DNA of 64,000 nucleotides from Yinghuangia aomiensis (lineage in GTDB: Bacteria > Actinomycetota > Actinomycetes > Streptomycetales > Streptomycetaceae). Position numbers and translations under genes: made by a program. The notes under the pieces were generated by a model, which saw only the letters and a program-made list of their open reading frames with translations, searched no databases and had not been told where the DNA came from. Location of the stretch: the NCBI RefSeq assembly GCF_039542225.1, contig NZ_BAABHS010000027.1:44211-108210 (forward strand), read 5' to 3'. Position 1 is the stretch's first letter. Every line of letters begins with the position of its first letter. Below are positions 8,104 through 15,831 of this stretch, in pieces.

Positions 8104-9246
8104 CTAGTCGCCGGACGGCAGGGCGAGGATGCGCTTGGCGATGATGTTGCGCTGGATCTGCGACGTACCGCCGTAGACGGACGCAGCCCGCGAGTAGAGG
8201 TACTCGGCGAAGACCTCGGCCTCGCCGTCGCCGTGCAGCGTCTCGGGGAACACGTCGAGTGCCGTCTGGTACAGCCGCTGTTCGGTACGGGTCATGAGCA
8301 GCTTGTCGACGGACGACTCGAAGCCCGCCTGCCCGCCGCCGAGGCGTTCGGCGATGCGGCGCCGCGTGTGGGCGACAAGGACCTCGTAGTCGACGACACA
8401 CCGACCGACAGCCGAACGCAGGCCGTCCGGGAGGGCGGCCCCGCGTTCCCGGACGGCATCGCGGAGCCGGTCCACGAGCAGGCCGTACTTGGAGATGTGC
8501 CCGGTGTCGAGGGCGTTGCGCTCGTACGACACGGTGGTCATGGCGAGCGCCCAGCCGATCCCTTCATCCCCGATGCGTTCCGCATCCTCGATACGTACGT
8601 CGTCGAGGAACAGTTCGCAGAACTCGTCGTCGCCATTTGCCGCGCGAAGCGGACGCACGGTCACGCCGGGACGGTCGAGGGGAAGCGCGAACGCCGAGAT
8701 CGTCTTGTGCGGGGCGCCGGCGCGGTCGGTGCGGGCGAGGAGGAGGCACAGGTTCGAGTACTGCGCGTAGCTCGTCCACAATTTCTGGCCGCGCACGACG
8801 TAGTGTCCGTCGCGGCGTTCGGCAAAGGTGGTCATTCCGGCGAGGTCGGATCCGGCGCCGGGCTCGCTGAAGCCCTGGCACCAGACGTCGTCGCCGGCGA
8901 GCATGCGCGGGACCAAGCGCCTGCGCTGCTCTTCGGAGCCGAAGCTCAGGAGCGCCTGGGCCAGGTACCCGATGCGCGGCACCCCGGGCGCCCCGCAGGC
9001 GCCGAGTTCGTCGCTGACCGCGACCTGGTGGAGCGTGGTGAGGCCGCGACCGCCGTATTCGGCGGGGACGTCGAGGCCGACCCACCCGCCCGAGTGCAGG
9101 AGCTTGTGCCAGCGGTGCAGGAACTCGGGCGTGGCTTCCTCGGCGCCACGCTCCGGCAGCGGGTGGTCGGCCAGCCAGGCGCGGAACTCGCCGCGCAGCC
9201 GTGCGAGGTCGGCCGGGTCGCCGAAGTCGAGGGGCATGTCGTTCAT
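8104..9246 (-). CDS. Acyl-CoA dehydrogenase, catalytic subunit of a two-gene pair
   Basis: A 380-residue acyl-CoA dehydrogenase with a complete fold: GFSEPGAGSDLAG for FAD/substrate binding, and the C-terminal ASVYGGTSQIQRNIIA. The YEGT glutamate is glycine; the glutamate of VSYERNALD on the predicted helix G is the likely base. Its ATG overlaps the stop of the shorter dehydrogenase-like gene upstream as ATGA. Such adjacent long/short pairs form alpha2-beta2 enzymes in mycobacterial steroid side-chain catabolism (FadE28-FadE29 type), with one active site per heterodimer. I infer the same here, suggesting a bulky acyl-CoA substrate. Confidence 0.85.
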   Translation of the reverse strand: MNDMPLDFGDPADLARLRGEFRAWLADHPLPERGAEEATPEFLHRWHKLLHSGGWVGLDVPAEYGGRGLTTLHQVAVSDELGACGAPGVPRIGYLAQALLSFGSEEQRRRLVPRMLAGDDVWCQGFSEPGAGSDLAGMTTFAERRDGHYVVRGQKLWTSYAQYSNLCLLLARTDRAGAPHKTISAFALPLDRPGVTVRPLRAANGDDEFCELFLDDVRIEDAERIGDEGIGWALAMTTVSYERNALDTGHISKYGLLVDRLRDAVRERGAALPDGLRSAVGRCVVDYEVLVAHTRRRIAERLGGGQAGFESSVDKLLMTRTEQRLYQTALDVFPETLHGDGEAEVFAEYLYSRAASVYGGTSQIQRNIIAKRILALPSGD

Positions 9247-10220
9247 CGGTCGGCCTCCGGTGCGGCCAGGATGGTCAGCAGGTCCGCCGTCGTCGCGAGC
9301 AGCCCCGCGCCCGCGAGGACCTTGCGGAGGTACAAGTGGGCGGCGTGCTCCCAGGTCTGCGCGATGCCGCCGAAGACCTGCATCCCGGCGTAGACGACGT
9401 CTCGCGCGGAGGAGTTCGCTTCGGCCTTGGCGACCCGGGCCGCGGTGAGGGCCACCCGAGGGGATTCGTGGTCGAGGCACCAGGCGGCGTAGCGGGTGGC
9501 GCTGACGCAGGCTTCGACGAGGACTGCGGCATCCGCCAGCACGTGCTGGACGGATTGGAACGAGCCGATCGGCCGGCCGTACTGCCGCCGGTCGCCCGCG
9601 TAGTCGACGGCCTGGTCGAGGAACGAGGCTGCGGCACCGGTCAGTTCACCGCACACCATGACCAGGGCGAACGCCTGCCACCGGGCGTGCGCGTCCGTGT
9701 CGAGCCGCCCGAGGATGTGCGGCTCGGTGTCGTCAACTACGTGTCGGACCGGGCGGAGCAGGTCCGCGGATGGGGACTCCACCCCGAGCGCACCGACGGA
9801 CACAGTCCCGTCCGCGGCAATGCACAGTGCGACGTCGGCACCCTCGCAGTCCCAAGCCGCGAACTCGTCTGTGTCCCCAGAGGGAAACCGCAGGTCGCGG
9901 GCGAACGCGACGGTCGGCTTGCCGCCCGGCACGGCGGAACTGCCGAGGAGGCGCAGCAGCTCGGGGGCCAGCAGCCCGGTACCGAGCAAGGAGGTGCACA
10001 GCGGCTGCTTGCCGTGTTCTTCGGCGAGCAGGGCGCAGTCCTGCACCGCCGCGGCCGGGGGCAGGCCGCGGCGGAGTTCGTCGAGCCCGAGTGCGTCGAG
10101 CGCCTTCTGCGCGTCGGCGCGATCCGCCGTCGCCACGTCGGCCGCGGCGACCCCGAAGCGTCCGGCGAAGGTCCGGAACATGTCCCGCACGAGCTGGAAT
10201 TCGTCCGCGTCCACGGTCAC
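9243..10220 (-). CDS. Acyl-CoA dehydrogenase-like protein, partner subunit
   Basis: A short (325-residue) acyl-CoA dehydrogenase homologue. The C-terminal helical domain is recognisable from GDRRQYGRPIGSFQSVQH, but the final segment reads LYLRKVLAGAGLL with no YEGT/YGGT element, and the N-terminal domain is reduced. This is the pattern of the partner subunit in heterotetrameric acyl-CoA dehydrogenases. I place the start at the GTG at 10220 because it overlaps the upstream stop as GTGA; no ATG exists near there. Its stop overlaps the next gene's ATG, so both subunits would be made in fixed ratio. Confidence 0.82.
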   Translation of the reverse strand: MTVDADEFQLVRDMFRTFAGRFGVAAADVATADRADAQKALDALGLDELRRGLPPAAAVQDCALLAEEHGKQPLCTSLLGTGLLAPELLRLLGSSAVPGGKPTVAFARDLRFPSGDTDEFAAWDCEGADVALCIAADGTVSVGALGVESPSADLLRPVRHVVDDTEPHILGRLDTDAHARWQAFALVMVCGELTGAAASFLDQAVDYAGDRRQYGRPIGSFQSVQHVLADAAVLVEACVSATRYAAWCLDHESPRVALTAARVAKAEANSSARDVVYAGMQVFGGIAQTWEHAAHLYLRKVLAGAGLLATTADLLTILAAPEADR

Positions 10221-11017
10221 CGTTCCGGGTCGGCGGCGGCACGCCGCTCGGCGCGGGCCGCCAGGTCGTCGATGATCCGGATGTGGTCGGGGCTCGTCAT
10301 GGTGGCACGCTCGGCCATGAGCGCGGCTTCCATTCCGCCGCGCGAGACCTGTTCGGCCACTACGGCCAAAGCTGCCTTCGTGGCGCGCAGCGCCTCGGCC
10401 GGCTGCGCCGCGAGACGCTGTGCCAAGGCCAGCGCTTCCTTGGCCAGCTCGGCCGCCGGCACGACGCGGTTGGCCAGACCGAGTTCGACGGCTTTGGCGG
10501 CGGGGATGCGGTCGCCGGTGAAGAGGTATTCCTTGGCGCGCAGCAGGCTGGTGAGCAACGGCCAGAACGTCACTCCCCCATCGCCTGCGACCAGGCCGAC
10601 CGAGACGTGGGGGTCGGCGAGGTAGGCGTCGTCGGCGACGAGGACGAGGTCGCAGCCGAGCGCCAAACTGCATCCCAGCCCGACCGCGGGGCCGTTCACG
10701 GCAGCGACGACTGGCAGCGGGAATCGCAGCATCGCGGTCTGGATCCGCCGGTCGAAGCGGATCGAGCGGTCCCGGATCTCCGCGTCATGGTGGTGCGCTT
10801 GGAGGTGGTCGAAATCGCCGCCCGCGCAGAACGCCCGGCCGGCGCCGGTGAGCACGACGGCCCGGGCCGTCGTGTCCTCGGCGAGTTCGTCCCAGACTTC
10901 GGCCAGACGGCGGTGGAGTTCGGCGGATACGCCGTTCAGCCGGTCCGGCCGGTTCAACGTGACGATGCGGACGTCGCCTTCGGCGGCCACGGTCAGCACC
11001 GGATTCTCCCCGCTCAT
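10217..11017 (-). CDS. Enoyl-CoA hydratase/isomerase (crotonase family), first gene of the operon
   Basis: A 266-residue crotonase with LNRPDRLNGVSAEL, the oxyanion-hole segments AFCAGGDFDHLQ and GPAVGLGCSLALG, and the active-site segment VSVGLVAGDGGVTFW. Aspartate appears where canonical hydratases carry one of the two glutamates, so an isomerase or other crotonase reaction is possible. It is the promoter-proximal gene of a nine-gene minus-strand operon running to 1263. Its upstream region carries a sigma-70-like promoter with a GntR-type operator in the spacer, plus a degenerate GAGAAT palindrome, so the whole operon may answer to two regulators. Confidence 0.85.
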   Translation of the reverse strand: MSGENPVLTVAAEGDVRIVTLNRPDRLNGVSAELHRRLAEVWDELAEDTTARAVVLTGAGRAFCAGGDFDHLQAHHHDAEIRDRSIRFDRRIQTAMLRFPLPVVAAVNGPAVGLGCSLALGCDLVLVADDAYLADPHVSVGLVAGDGGVTFWPLLTSLLRAKEYLFTGDRIPAAKAVELGLANRVVPAAELAKEALALAQRLAAQPAEALRATKAALAVVAEQVSRGGMEAALMAERATMTSPDHIRIIDDLAARAERRAAADPER

Positions 11018-11050
11018 GCCGGCTCCTCTCCCCTCCTGGAAGTGCTGTTG

Positions 11051-11079
11051 ATGCTAAAGGTCAGACCGAAAATCGTCAA
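11051..11079 (-). promoter_or_regulatory. Sigma-70-like promoter with a GntR/FadR-type operator in the spacer
   Basis: On the minus strand a -35 TTGACG (11079-11074), a 17-base spacer and a -10 TAGCAT (11056-11051) precede the hydratase ATG at 11017 by about 33 bases. The spacer contains GGTCAGACC (11059-11067), a perfect odd palindrome matching the FadR-class half-sites GGTC/GACC. The 17-mer at 11055-11071 is repeated exactly at 14210-14226. A regulator bound here would block RNA polymerase. The FCD-type GntR protein at 11394-12188 is the obvious candidate. Confidence 0.6.
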
Positions 11080-11096
11080 TGACACTCCCGCATTTG

Positions 11097-11111
11097 GAGA
11101 ATGTCATTTCC
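11097..11111. promoter_or_regulatory. Degenerate TetR-type operator GAGAAT-GTC-ATTTCC
   Basis: One perfect arm (GAGAAT) and one imperfect arm (ATTTCC) with the normal 3-base spacer, about 18 bases upstream of the -35 element of the nine-gene operon. The site at 51379 has nearly the same imperfect form on the other strand, which argues against chance. It would place this operon in the TetR regulon, though with weaker binding. Confidence 0.45.
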
Positions 11112-11365
11112 AGATGCGATGAGCAAGGCCGCGCGCGGCGATCCGTTCGCTGCGCGCGTGCGGTGCTTGGGGTTGTGCGGGACTCGCCGAGAATGCGCCG
11201 GGCACGTCGCCCACCGGGAACGGACCGAGCGTCACCACGGTCCACGCTCCCGGAACACGGCGCTTCTCACCGAAGCGGTCACCCGCCCACAGACCGGCGG
11301 GCGGTAGTTCCCGATAGCCGACACACCACACCTGCGTGGGGTCGAAGCCGCCGATAAGCGCCTGA

Positions 11366-11391
11366 CCGCAGCGGAGGTGACGCGGCTGCGG
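11366..11391 (-). terminator. Possible hairpin after the GntR gene
   Basis: CCGCAGC (11366-11372) pairs with GCTGCGG (11385-11391) across a 12-base loop, beginning three bases past the GntR stop codon on the minus strand. There is no U-run, which is common in GC-rich actinomycetes. It is a plausible but weak terminator. Confidence 0.3.
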
Positions 11392-11393
11392 CC

Positions 11394-12188
11394 TCACGCC
11401 TCCCGCGCGGCTCCCAGGTCCACACGGCCGCGTTGGTCCACGTCGGCCGCCGCGATCGAGAATCCGCACACGTGACGCGTCATGCGGCGGGATGCCGCGG
11501 CGCGGTCCCCGGCGCGGATGGCGTCGGCGATCTTCCCGTGCGCCCGCGCGGTCACCCGGCGGATGTCGGCGTCCATGAAGGGCTCGATGTCGGTGGCCGC
11601 GTAGATGGCCTCCGACAGGGCGCTCATGAATCCGATGAGAAGCTCGTTGCCGCTCGCGCGGGCTACCGCGGTGTGCCAGCGGACGTTGGCGCGCAGGAAC
11701 CGCGGGATGTCGCCGTCCGCGGCGACCAGTTCGGCGTTCGCGTCGTCCAGTGCGGCGAGGTCGGCGTCCGTGCGGCGTTCCGCCGCCAATCCCGCGCAGG
11801 TCGGCTCGATGGCCTCACGGGTCTCGTGCAGGGCGGACAAACGGATCCGCTGACCGCGGATGACCAGGTGAACGGTGTTCGCCAACGACTCCCTGCCGGG
11901 GCGGTGGACGAAGGCCCCGCCTCCCCTGCCTGGGCGGATTTCCAGCAGGTTCTCGACTTCGAGGATCCGCAGGGCTTCGCGTACCGTGGCGCGGCTCAGC
12001 CCGGTCTGTTCCACGAGTTGGCGCTCCGGAGGCAAGGCCGTGCCTTCCCCGAACTCGCCCGAGAGAATGCGCTCGCGCACCTCGGCGGCCAGGACGTCCG
12101 ACGCCTTGGGCACGGTGAGGGCCGCGAACGTCGGCGTCTGCTGCTGAGGCACGGCACGCTCCCCGGTCGACTGCTTTGGCTGAACCAT
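11394..12188 (-). CDS. GntR family transcriptional regulator with FCD ligand domain (FadR type)
   Basis: A 264-residue regulator. Residues about 30-97 form the GntR winged helix (LPPERQLVEQTGLSRATVRE), and about 115-245 the all-helical FCD domain with metal-ligand histidines in VRWHTAVARASGN, RAHGKIADAI and MTRHVCGF. FCD regulators sense small carboxylates or acyl-CoA-like ligands. It lies 37 bases downstream of the SDR gene, so it may be read with the dehydrogenase-SDR pair or from its own start: a GATAAT hexamer six bases before the ATG would give a leaderless message. The GGTCAGACC repeats at 11059 and 14214 flank the gene and are its likely operators. Confidence 0.88.
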   Translation of the reverse strand: MVQPKQSTGERAVPQQQTPTFAALTVPKASDVLAAEVRERILSGEFGEGTALPPERQLVEQTGLSRATVREALRILEVENLLEIRPGRGGGAFVHRPGRESLANTVHLVIRGQRIRLSALHETREAIEPTCAGLAAERRTDADLAALDDANAELVAADGDIPRFLRANVRWHTAVARASGNELLIGFMSALSEAIYAATDIEPFMDADIRRVTARAHGKIADAIRAGDRAAASRRMTRHVCGFSIAAADVDQRGRVDLGAAREA

Positions 12189-12189
12189 T

Positions 12190-12205
12190 CGACCATTATC
12201 GGTCG
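12190..12205 (-). promoter_or_regulatory. Inverted repeat CGACC-N6-GGTCG with embedded -10 before the GntR gene
   Basis: Read on the minus strand, CGACC and GGTCG flank GATAAT, six bases before the ATG at 12188. There is no ribosome site, so a leaderless transcript starting at or near the ATG fits. The half-sites GGTC/GACC are those of the GGTCAGACC operators but in the opposite order and wider apart, so autoregulation is possible but unproven. Confidence 0.4.
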
Positions 12206-12225
12206 GGCCTCTCCCGTATCCGGGG

Positions 12226-12990
12226 TCAGATCACCAGGCCGCCGTCGACCGGCAGGACCTGACCGGTCACGAAAGACGCCGCATCGGATGCCAGGAAGAC
12301 GAATGCGCCCGCGACTTCGGACGGCTCGGCCCACCGGCCCAGCGGGATGCGGGCCAGCATCTGCGGCGCGAACTTCTCGTTCGTGCGGATCGTCGCGGTC
12401 ATCGGTGTCGCGGCCAGCGGAGCCAGGGCGTTCACCAGGATCTGCCGTCGCGCGAGTTCGCGGGCAAGCGACTTGGTGAACCCGATGATGCCGGCCTTGG
12501 CGGCGGAGTAGTTCACCTGCCCGAGGGTGCCGGTGAGGCCCGCCGACGACGTCACATTGATGATGCGGCCGGTACCGTCCTCCGGAAGGTACGGCAGGAC
12601 TGCTTGGGAGCAGCGGAACGTGCCGGTCACGTGGATGTCCAGCATCCGCGCGAAGGATTCCTCGGAGAGGTTCCCGAACATCGCCGGGTCGGTGGCACCC
12701 GCGTTGTTCACCAGGATGTGCAGGGTGCCGTCGGCCAGTACGGCGCCCTTGGCCGCGGCGGCGTCCACGGACGCCCGGTCGCGGACGTCCATCGCCGTGC
12801 TGTGCGCGACGCCTCCCCCGGCCCTGATCTTGGCGGCGACCGCCTCGGCGGCATCCGCATCGAGGTCGCCGACCAGCACCGCGGCGCCCGCGTCGGCCAG
12901 GGCGGCGGCGACCGCGGAGCCGATGCCGCCCGCGGCCCCGGTGACCAGCGCGGCGCGGCCGGTGAGATCGAAGAGGCCTTGGGTTGCCAT
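12226..12990 (-). CDS. SDR family oxidoreductase
   Basis: A 254-residue classical SDR with TGAAGGIGSAVA for NAD(P) binding, NNAGATDPAMF, the catalytic serine in INVTSSAGLTG, YSAAK as the active Tyr/Lys pair and TGQVLPVDGG at the C-terminus. Substrate class is open; FabG-like 3-oxoacyl or alcohol dehydrogenase activity is typical. The ATG at 12990 shares one base with the stop of the acyl-CoA dehydrogenase gene (TGATG), so translation is coupled. The pair probably carries out dehydrogenation and later oxidation of the same acyl-CoA or its alcohol, under the GntR protein encoded just downstream. Confidence 0.87.
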   Translation of the reverse strand: MATQGLFDLTGRAALVTGAAGGIGSAVAAALADAGAAVLVGDLDADAAEAVAAKIRAGGGVAHSTAMDVRDRASVDAAAAKGAVLADGTLHILVNNAGATDPAMFGNLSEESFARMLDIHVTGTFRCSQAVLPYLPEDGTGRIINVTSSAGLTGTLGQVNYSAAKAGIIGFTKSLARELARRQILVNALAPLAATPMTATIRTNEKFAPQMLARIPLGRWAEPSEVAGAFVFLASDAASFVTGQVLPVDGGLVI

Positions 12991-14156
12991 CAGTAGCTCC
13001 TCGGGAGGCCCAGCACGTGCGAGCCCAGGTAGTTGAGAATCATTTCCTGGCTGATCGGCGCGATGCGCATCAGGCGCGTCTCGCGGAAGTAGCGGGCGAC
13101 GTTGTACTCCTCGGCGTAGCCCATGCCGCCGTGCGTCTGCAGCGCCCGGTCCGCGGCGGCGAAGCCGGCGTCCGCGCACAGGTACTTCGCGGTGTTGGCC
13201 TCGCGGCCGCACGGCCGGCCGTTGTCGTACAGCCAGGTCGCCTTGCGCAGCACGAGTTCGGCGGCGTCGAGGCGGGCGAGCGCGTCGGCCAAGGGGAACT
13301 GGATGCCCTGGTTCATGCCGATCGGCCGGCCGAAGACCTCGCGCTCCTTGCCATAGGCGACGGCCTTCTCCAGCGCGACTCGGCCCAGGCCCAGCGCTTC
13401 GGCGGCGATGAGCATGCGCTCGGGGTTCAAACCGTCGAGAAGGTAGCGGAAGCCCTGCCCCTCTTCGCCGACGCGGTCCTCGACGGGGATGCGAAGGCCG
13501 TCGATGAACAGTTCGTTCGAACTGACCGCGTTCCGGCCCATCTTGTCGATGGGCCGGATGTCCACATGGCGGCGGTCGAGGTCGGTGAGGAAGAGCGTCA
13601 TGCCGTCGGTCTTCTTGGCGACCTCGTCGGCCTTGGTGGTACGGGTGAGGAGGAGGATCTTCTCCGACTCCAAGGCCTTGGAGATCCACACCTTGCGGCC
13701 GTTGACGATGTAGTGGTCGCCTTCGCGCCGGGCGAAGGTGGTGATCTGCGTGGTGTCCAGGCCGGCACCCGGTTCGGTCACCCCGAAGCACACGTGGAGT
13801 TCCCCGGTCGCGATGTGCGGGAGGGTCCGCCGCTTGAGGTCCTCCGAGCCGTGCACCACGACCGGGTGCATGCCGAAGATCGACAGATGGATGGCGCTCG
13901 CCGCGTTCATGCCGCCGCCGGAGCGCGCGACTTCCTCGAGCAGGAGCGTCGCCTCGGTGATGCCGAGGCCGTGGCCGCCGTACTCCTCCGGCATGGTGAT
14001 GCCGAGCCAGCCGCCTTGCGCGATCGCGTCGTAGAACTCCAGCGGGAACTCGTGCTTCCGGTCCTTCTCCATCCAGTACCGGTCGTCGAACCTGCGCATC
14101 AGCTCGGCCACCGTCTTGCGGATGGTCTTCTGATCCTCGGTCAGCTCGAAGTCCAC
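12990..14156 (-). CDS. Acyl-CoA dehydrogenase
   Basis: A 388-residue acyl-CoA dehydrogenase with GVTEPGAGLDTTQ, the WISKALESEK strand and QTHGGMGYAEEYNVARYFRE. The terminal segment MRIAPISQEMI lacks the YEGT glutamate, but LNPERMLIAAEALG on the predicted helix G provides the alternative base. I choose the GTG at 14156 because GGAGG stands nine bases upstream; starts at 14183 and 14186 would add a cysteine-rich MSCCGRCPG not expected in the family. It heads a short operon with an SDR and probably the GntR gene, behind a promoter that contains the GGTCAGACC operator. Confidence 0.85.
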   Translation of the reverse strand: MDFELTEDQKTIRKTVAELMRRFDDRYWMEKDRKHEFPLEFYDAIAQGGWLGITMPEEYGGHGLGITEATLLLEEVARSGGGMNAASAIHLSIFGMHPVVVHGSEDLKRRTLPHIATGELHVCFGVTEPGAGLDTTQITTFARREGDHYIVNGRKVWISKALESEKILLLTRTTKADEVAKKTDGMTLFLTDLDRRHVDIRPIDKMGRNAVSSNELFIDGLRIPVEDRVGEEGQGFRYLLDGLNPERMLIAAEALGLGRVALEKAVAYGKEREVFGRPIGMNQGIQFPLADALARLDAAELVLRKATWLYDNGRPCGREANTAKYLCADAGFAAADRALQTHGGMGYAEEYNVARYFRETRLMRIAPISQEMILNYLGSHVLGLPRSY

Positions 14157-14202
14157 GCCCGGACACCTCCCGCAACAGCTCATCACTCGATTGAATGATC
14201 AG

Positions 14203-14232
14203 AACTTATTAAAGGTCAGACCGAAACTTCAA
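14203..14232 (-). promoter_or_regulatory. Promoter of the dehydrogenase-SDR operon with GntR/FadR-type operator
   Basis: On the minus strand TTGAAG (14232-14227) and TAAGTT (14208-14203) form a -35/-10 pair with an 18-base spacer; a 17-base spacing to ATAAGT is also possible. The spacer holds GGTCAGACC (14214-14222) within a 17-mer (14210-14226) identical to the one at 11055-11071. The stop codon of the upstream CoA-transferase gene (14216-14218) lies inside the operator, so promoter and coding end are superimposed. Confidence 0.55.
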
Positions 14233-14857
14233 CCCCGAGCGGTGCCTCGGTCGCCGCGACCACCTGCTCCACGGAGACACCCGGAGCGGTCTCCACGAGG
14301 ACGAGGCCCTCGGGGGTGACATCGATGACGGCCAGGTCGGTGATCACCCGGTGCACGACGCCCAGGCCGGTGAGCGGAAGGCTGCACCGGCGCACCAGTT
14401 TCGGCGCCCCGTCGCGTGTGGTGTGCTCCATGAGGACGATGACTCGCCGGACGCCGTGCACCAGGTCCATGGCCCCGCCCATGCCCTTGACCATGCGGCC
14501 GGGCACCGTCCAGTTCGCCAGATCGCCGGTCGCCGACACCTGCATGCCGCCCAGGACGGCGGCGTCGATGTGCCCGCCGCGGATCATCGCGAAGGACATC
14601 GCCGAGTCGAAGAACGACGCTCCGGCGCGCGTCGTCACCGTCTCCTTGCCGGCGTTGATCAGATCGGGGTCGACAGAGGAGGCATCCGGATAGGGGCCGA
14701 CCCCGAGGATGCCGTTCTCGCTTTGCAGGATCACGTCGACACCGGGCGGCAGGTGGTCGGGGATGAGCGTGGGCAGGCCTATCCCGAGGTTGACGTAACT
14801 GCCCGGGACCAGCTCGCGCGCGGCGCGGGCCGCCATCTCTTCGCGGGTGAGTGCCAT
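14216..14857 (-). CDS. 3-oxoacid CoA-transferase, subunit B
   Basis: A 213-residue family I CoA-transferase beta subunit. The catalytic glutamate is in SENGILGVGPYP, and MVKGMGGAMDLVHG and the C-terminal DVTPEGLVLVETAPG are typical of ScoB, PcaJ and AtoA proteins. With subunit A it would move CoA from succinyl-CoA to a 3-oxoacid such as acetoacetate or 3-oxoadipate. The ATG at 14857 follows the stop of subunit A by one base. Its stop codon falls inside the operator of the next operon, which is therefore separately controlled. The exact acceptor acid cannot be told from sequence. Confidence 0.9.
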   Translation of the reverse strand: MALTREEMAARAARELVPGSYVNLGIGLPTLIPDHLPPGVDVILQSENGILGVGPYPDASSVDPDLINAGKETVTTRAGASFFDSAMSFAMIRGGHIDAAVLGGMQVSATGDLANWTVPGRMVKGMGGAMDLVHGVRRVIVLMEHTTRDGAPKLVRRCSLPLTGLGVVHRVITDLAVIDVTPEGLVLVETAPGVSVEQVVAATEAPLGVEVSV

Positions 14858-14858
14858 G

Positions 14859-15632
14859 TCAGTTCCCTGCCTCGGCCGTGGTGACGGGTGCGATGGTGCG
14901 CTTCTCGATGCGCTTGAGTGCCGGATCCGCCACCTGGACGACCCGCTGTACGAAAGCACCGGGGAGATGGATGGCGTCCGGGTCCAGCTCGCCCGCGGGA
15001 ACCAGGCGTTCGACTTCCGCGATGGCGACCCGCCCGGCCGCCGCGGCAAGCGGATTGAAGTTGCGCGCCGACGAATGGAACACCAAGTTGCCGTGCGTGT
15101 CGCCCACCGCCGCCCGGACGAGGGCGAAGTCGGCGGTGACGGATTCTTCGAGCACGTACGCGGCGCCGCCGAACATCCGGGTCTCACGGGCAGGCGAGGC
15201 GACGGCGACCGTGCCGTCGGCGGCGTAGCGCCACGGGAGCCCGCCCTCGGCGACCGCCGTTCCCACACCGGCCGGCGTATAGAACGCGGGGATGCCCGCG
15301 CCCCCGGCACGCAGGCGTTCGGCGAGCGTGCCCTGCGGCACGAGTTCGACTTCGAGTTCACCGGCGAGGTATTGGCGCGCGAACTCCTTGTTCTCGCCGA
15401 CATAGCTCGACGTCATGCGGGCGATCCGCTTGGCGGCGAGCAAAACGCCCAGGCCGCCGTCGTCGACGCCGCAATTGTTCGAGATCACCCGCAGTCCGCC
15501 GACGCCGGCCGCGAGGAGCGCCTGGATCAGGTCGTGCGGGATGCCGCACAACCCGAAACCGCCGACCGCGGCCGTCGCGCCGTCCGGGATGTCGGCCACG
15601 GCCGCAGCCGCGGAAGTCCATGTCTTGTCCAT
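14859..15632 (-). CDS. 3-oxoacid CoA-transferase, subunit A
   Basis: A 257-residue family I CoA-transferase alpha subunit with GGFGLCGIPHDLI at the start, SNNCGVDDGGLGVLL, SYVGENKEFARQYLAGELEVE and PAFYTPAGVGT, all characteristic of ScoA, PcaI and AtoD. It pairs with the downstream subunit B. The two genes form a compact bicistronic unit divergent from the PucR-type regulator at 15832, with about 200 bases between them; PucR/CdaR regulators often act on a divergent neighbour, so that protein is a candidate controller. No GAGAAT palindrome was found in this gap. Confidence 0.9.
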   Translation of the reverse strand: MDKTWTSAAAAVADIPDGATAAVGGFGLCGIPHDLIQALLAAGVGGLRVISNNCGVDDGGLGVLLAAKRIARMTSSYVGENKEFARQYLAGELEVELVPQGTLAERLRAGGAGIPAFYTPAGVGTAVAEGGLPWRYAADGTVAVASPARETRMFGGAAYVLEESVTADFALVRAAVGDTHGNLVFHSSARNFNPLAAAAGRVAIAEVERLVPAGELDPDAIHLPGAFVQRVVQVADPALKRIEKRTIAPVTTAEAGN

Positions 15633-15831
15633 AGTCGGGCGACATTAGGCACGCACATAGCGATCACATATGGGTACGGCTCCCACAACCACGGCGCGGG
15701 CGATGGCGGATTCCCCCATCGCGGCCGGCACCGCGTGGCCGTAGCCTGACCGGGCCGGGGCGGCGGCGTTGGCGGGCCGGGACTTCCGAGCCGCCGCGGG
15801 TGTCGCCTGTCGCCCCGTGCATAATCCCCGG

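Larger units (their letters stand above)
11018..11393. other. Intergenic region between the hydratase operon and the GntR gene
   Basis: This 376-base stretch shows no convincing gene; the open frames in it lack family resemblance. It holds the promoter and two operator-like sites of the minus-strand operon at its left end (11051-11111) and a weak hairpin just past the GntR stop codon at its right end. The middle (about 11112-11365) shows nothing I can name. Confidence 0.5.

Noticed and set aside
13035..13049. GAGAATCATTTCCTG resembling the weak operator class
   Set aside because: It lies inside the coding end of an acyl-CoA dehydrogenase gene, has only one arm, and no promoter follows.
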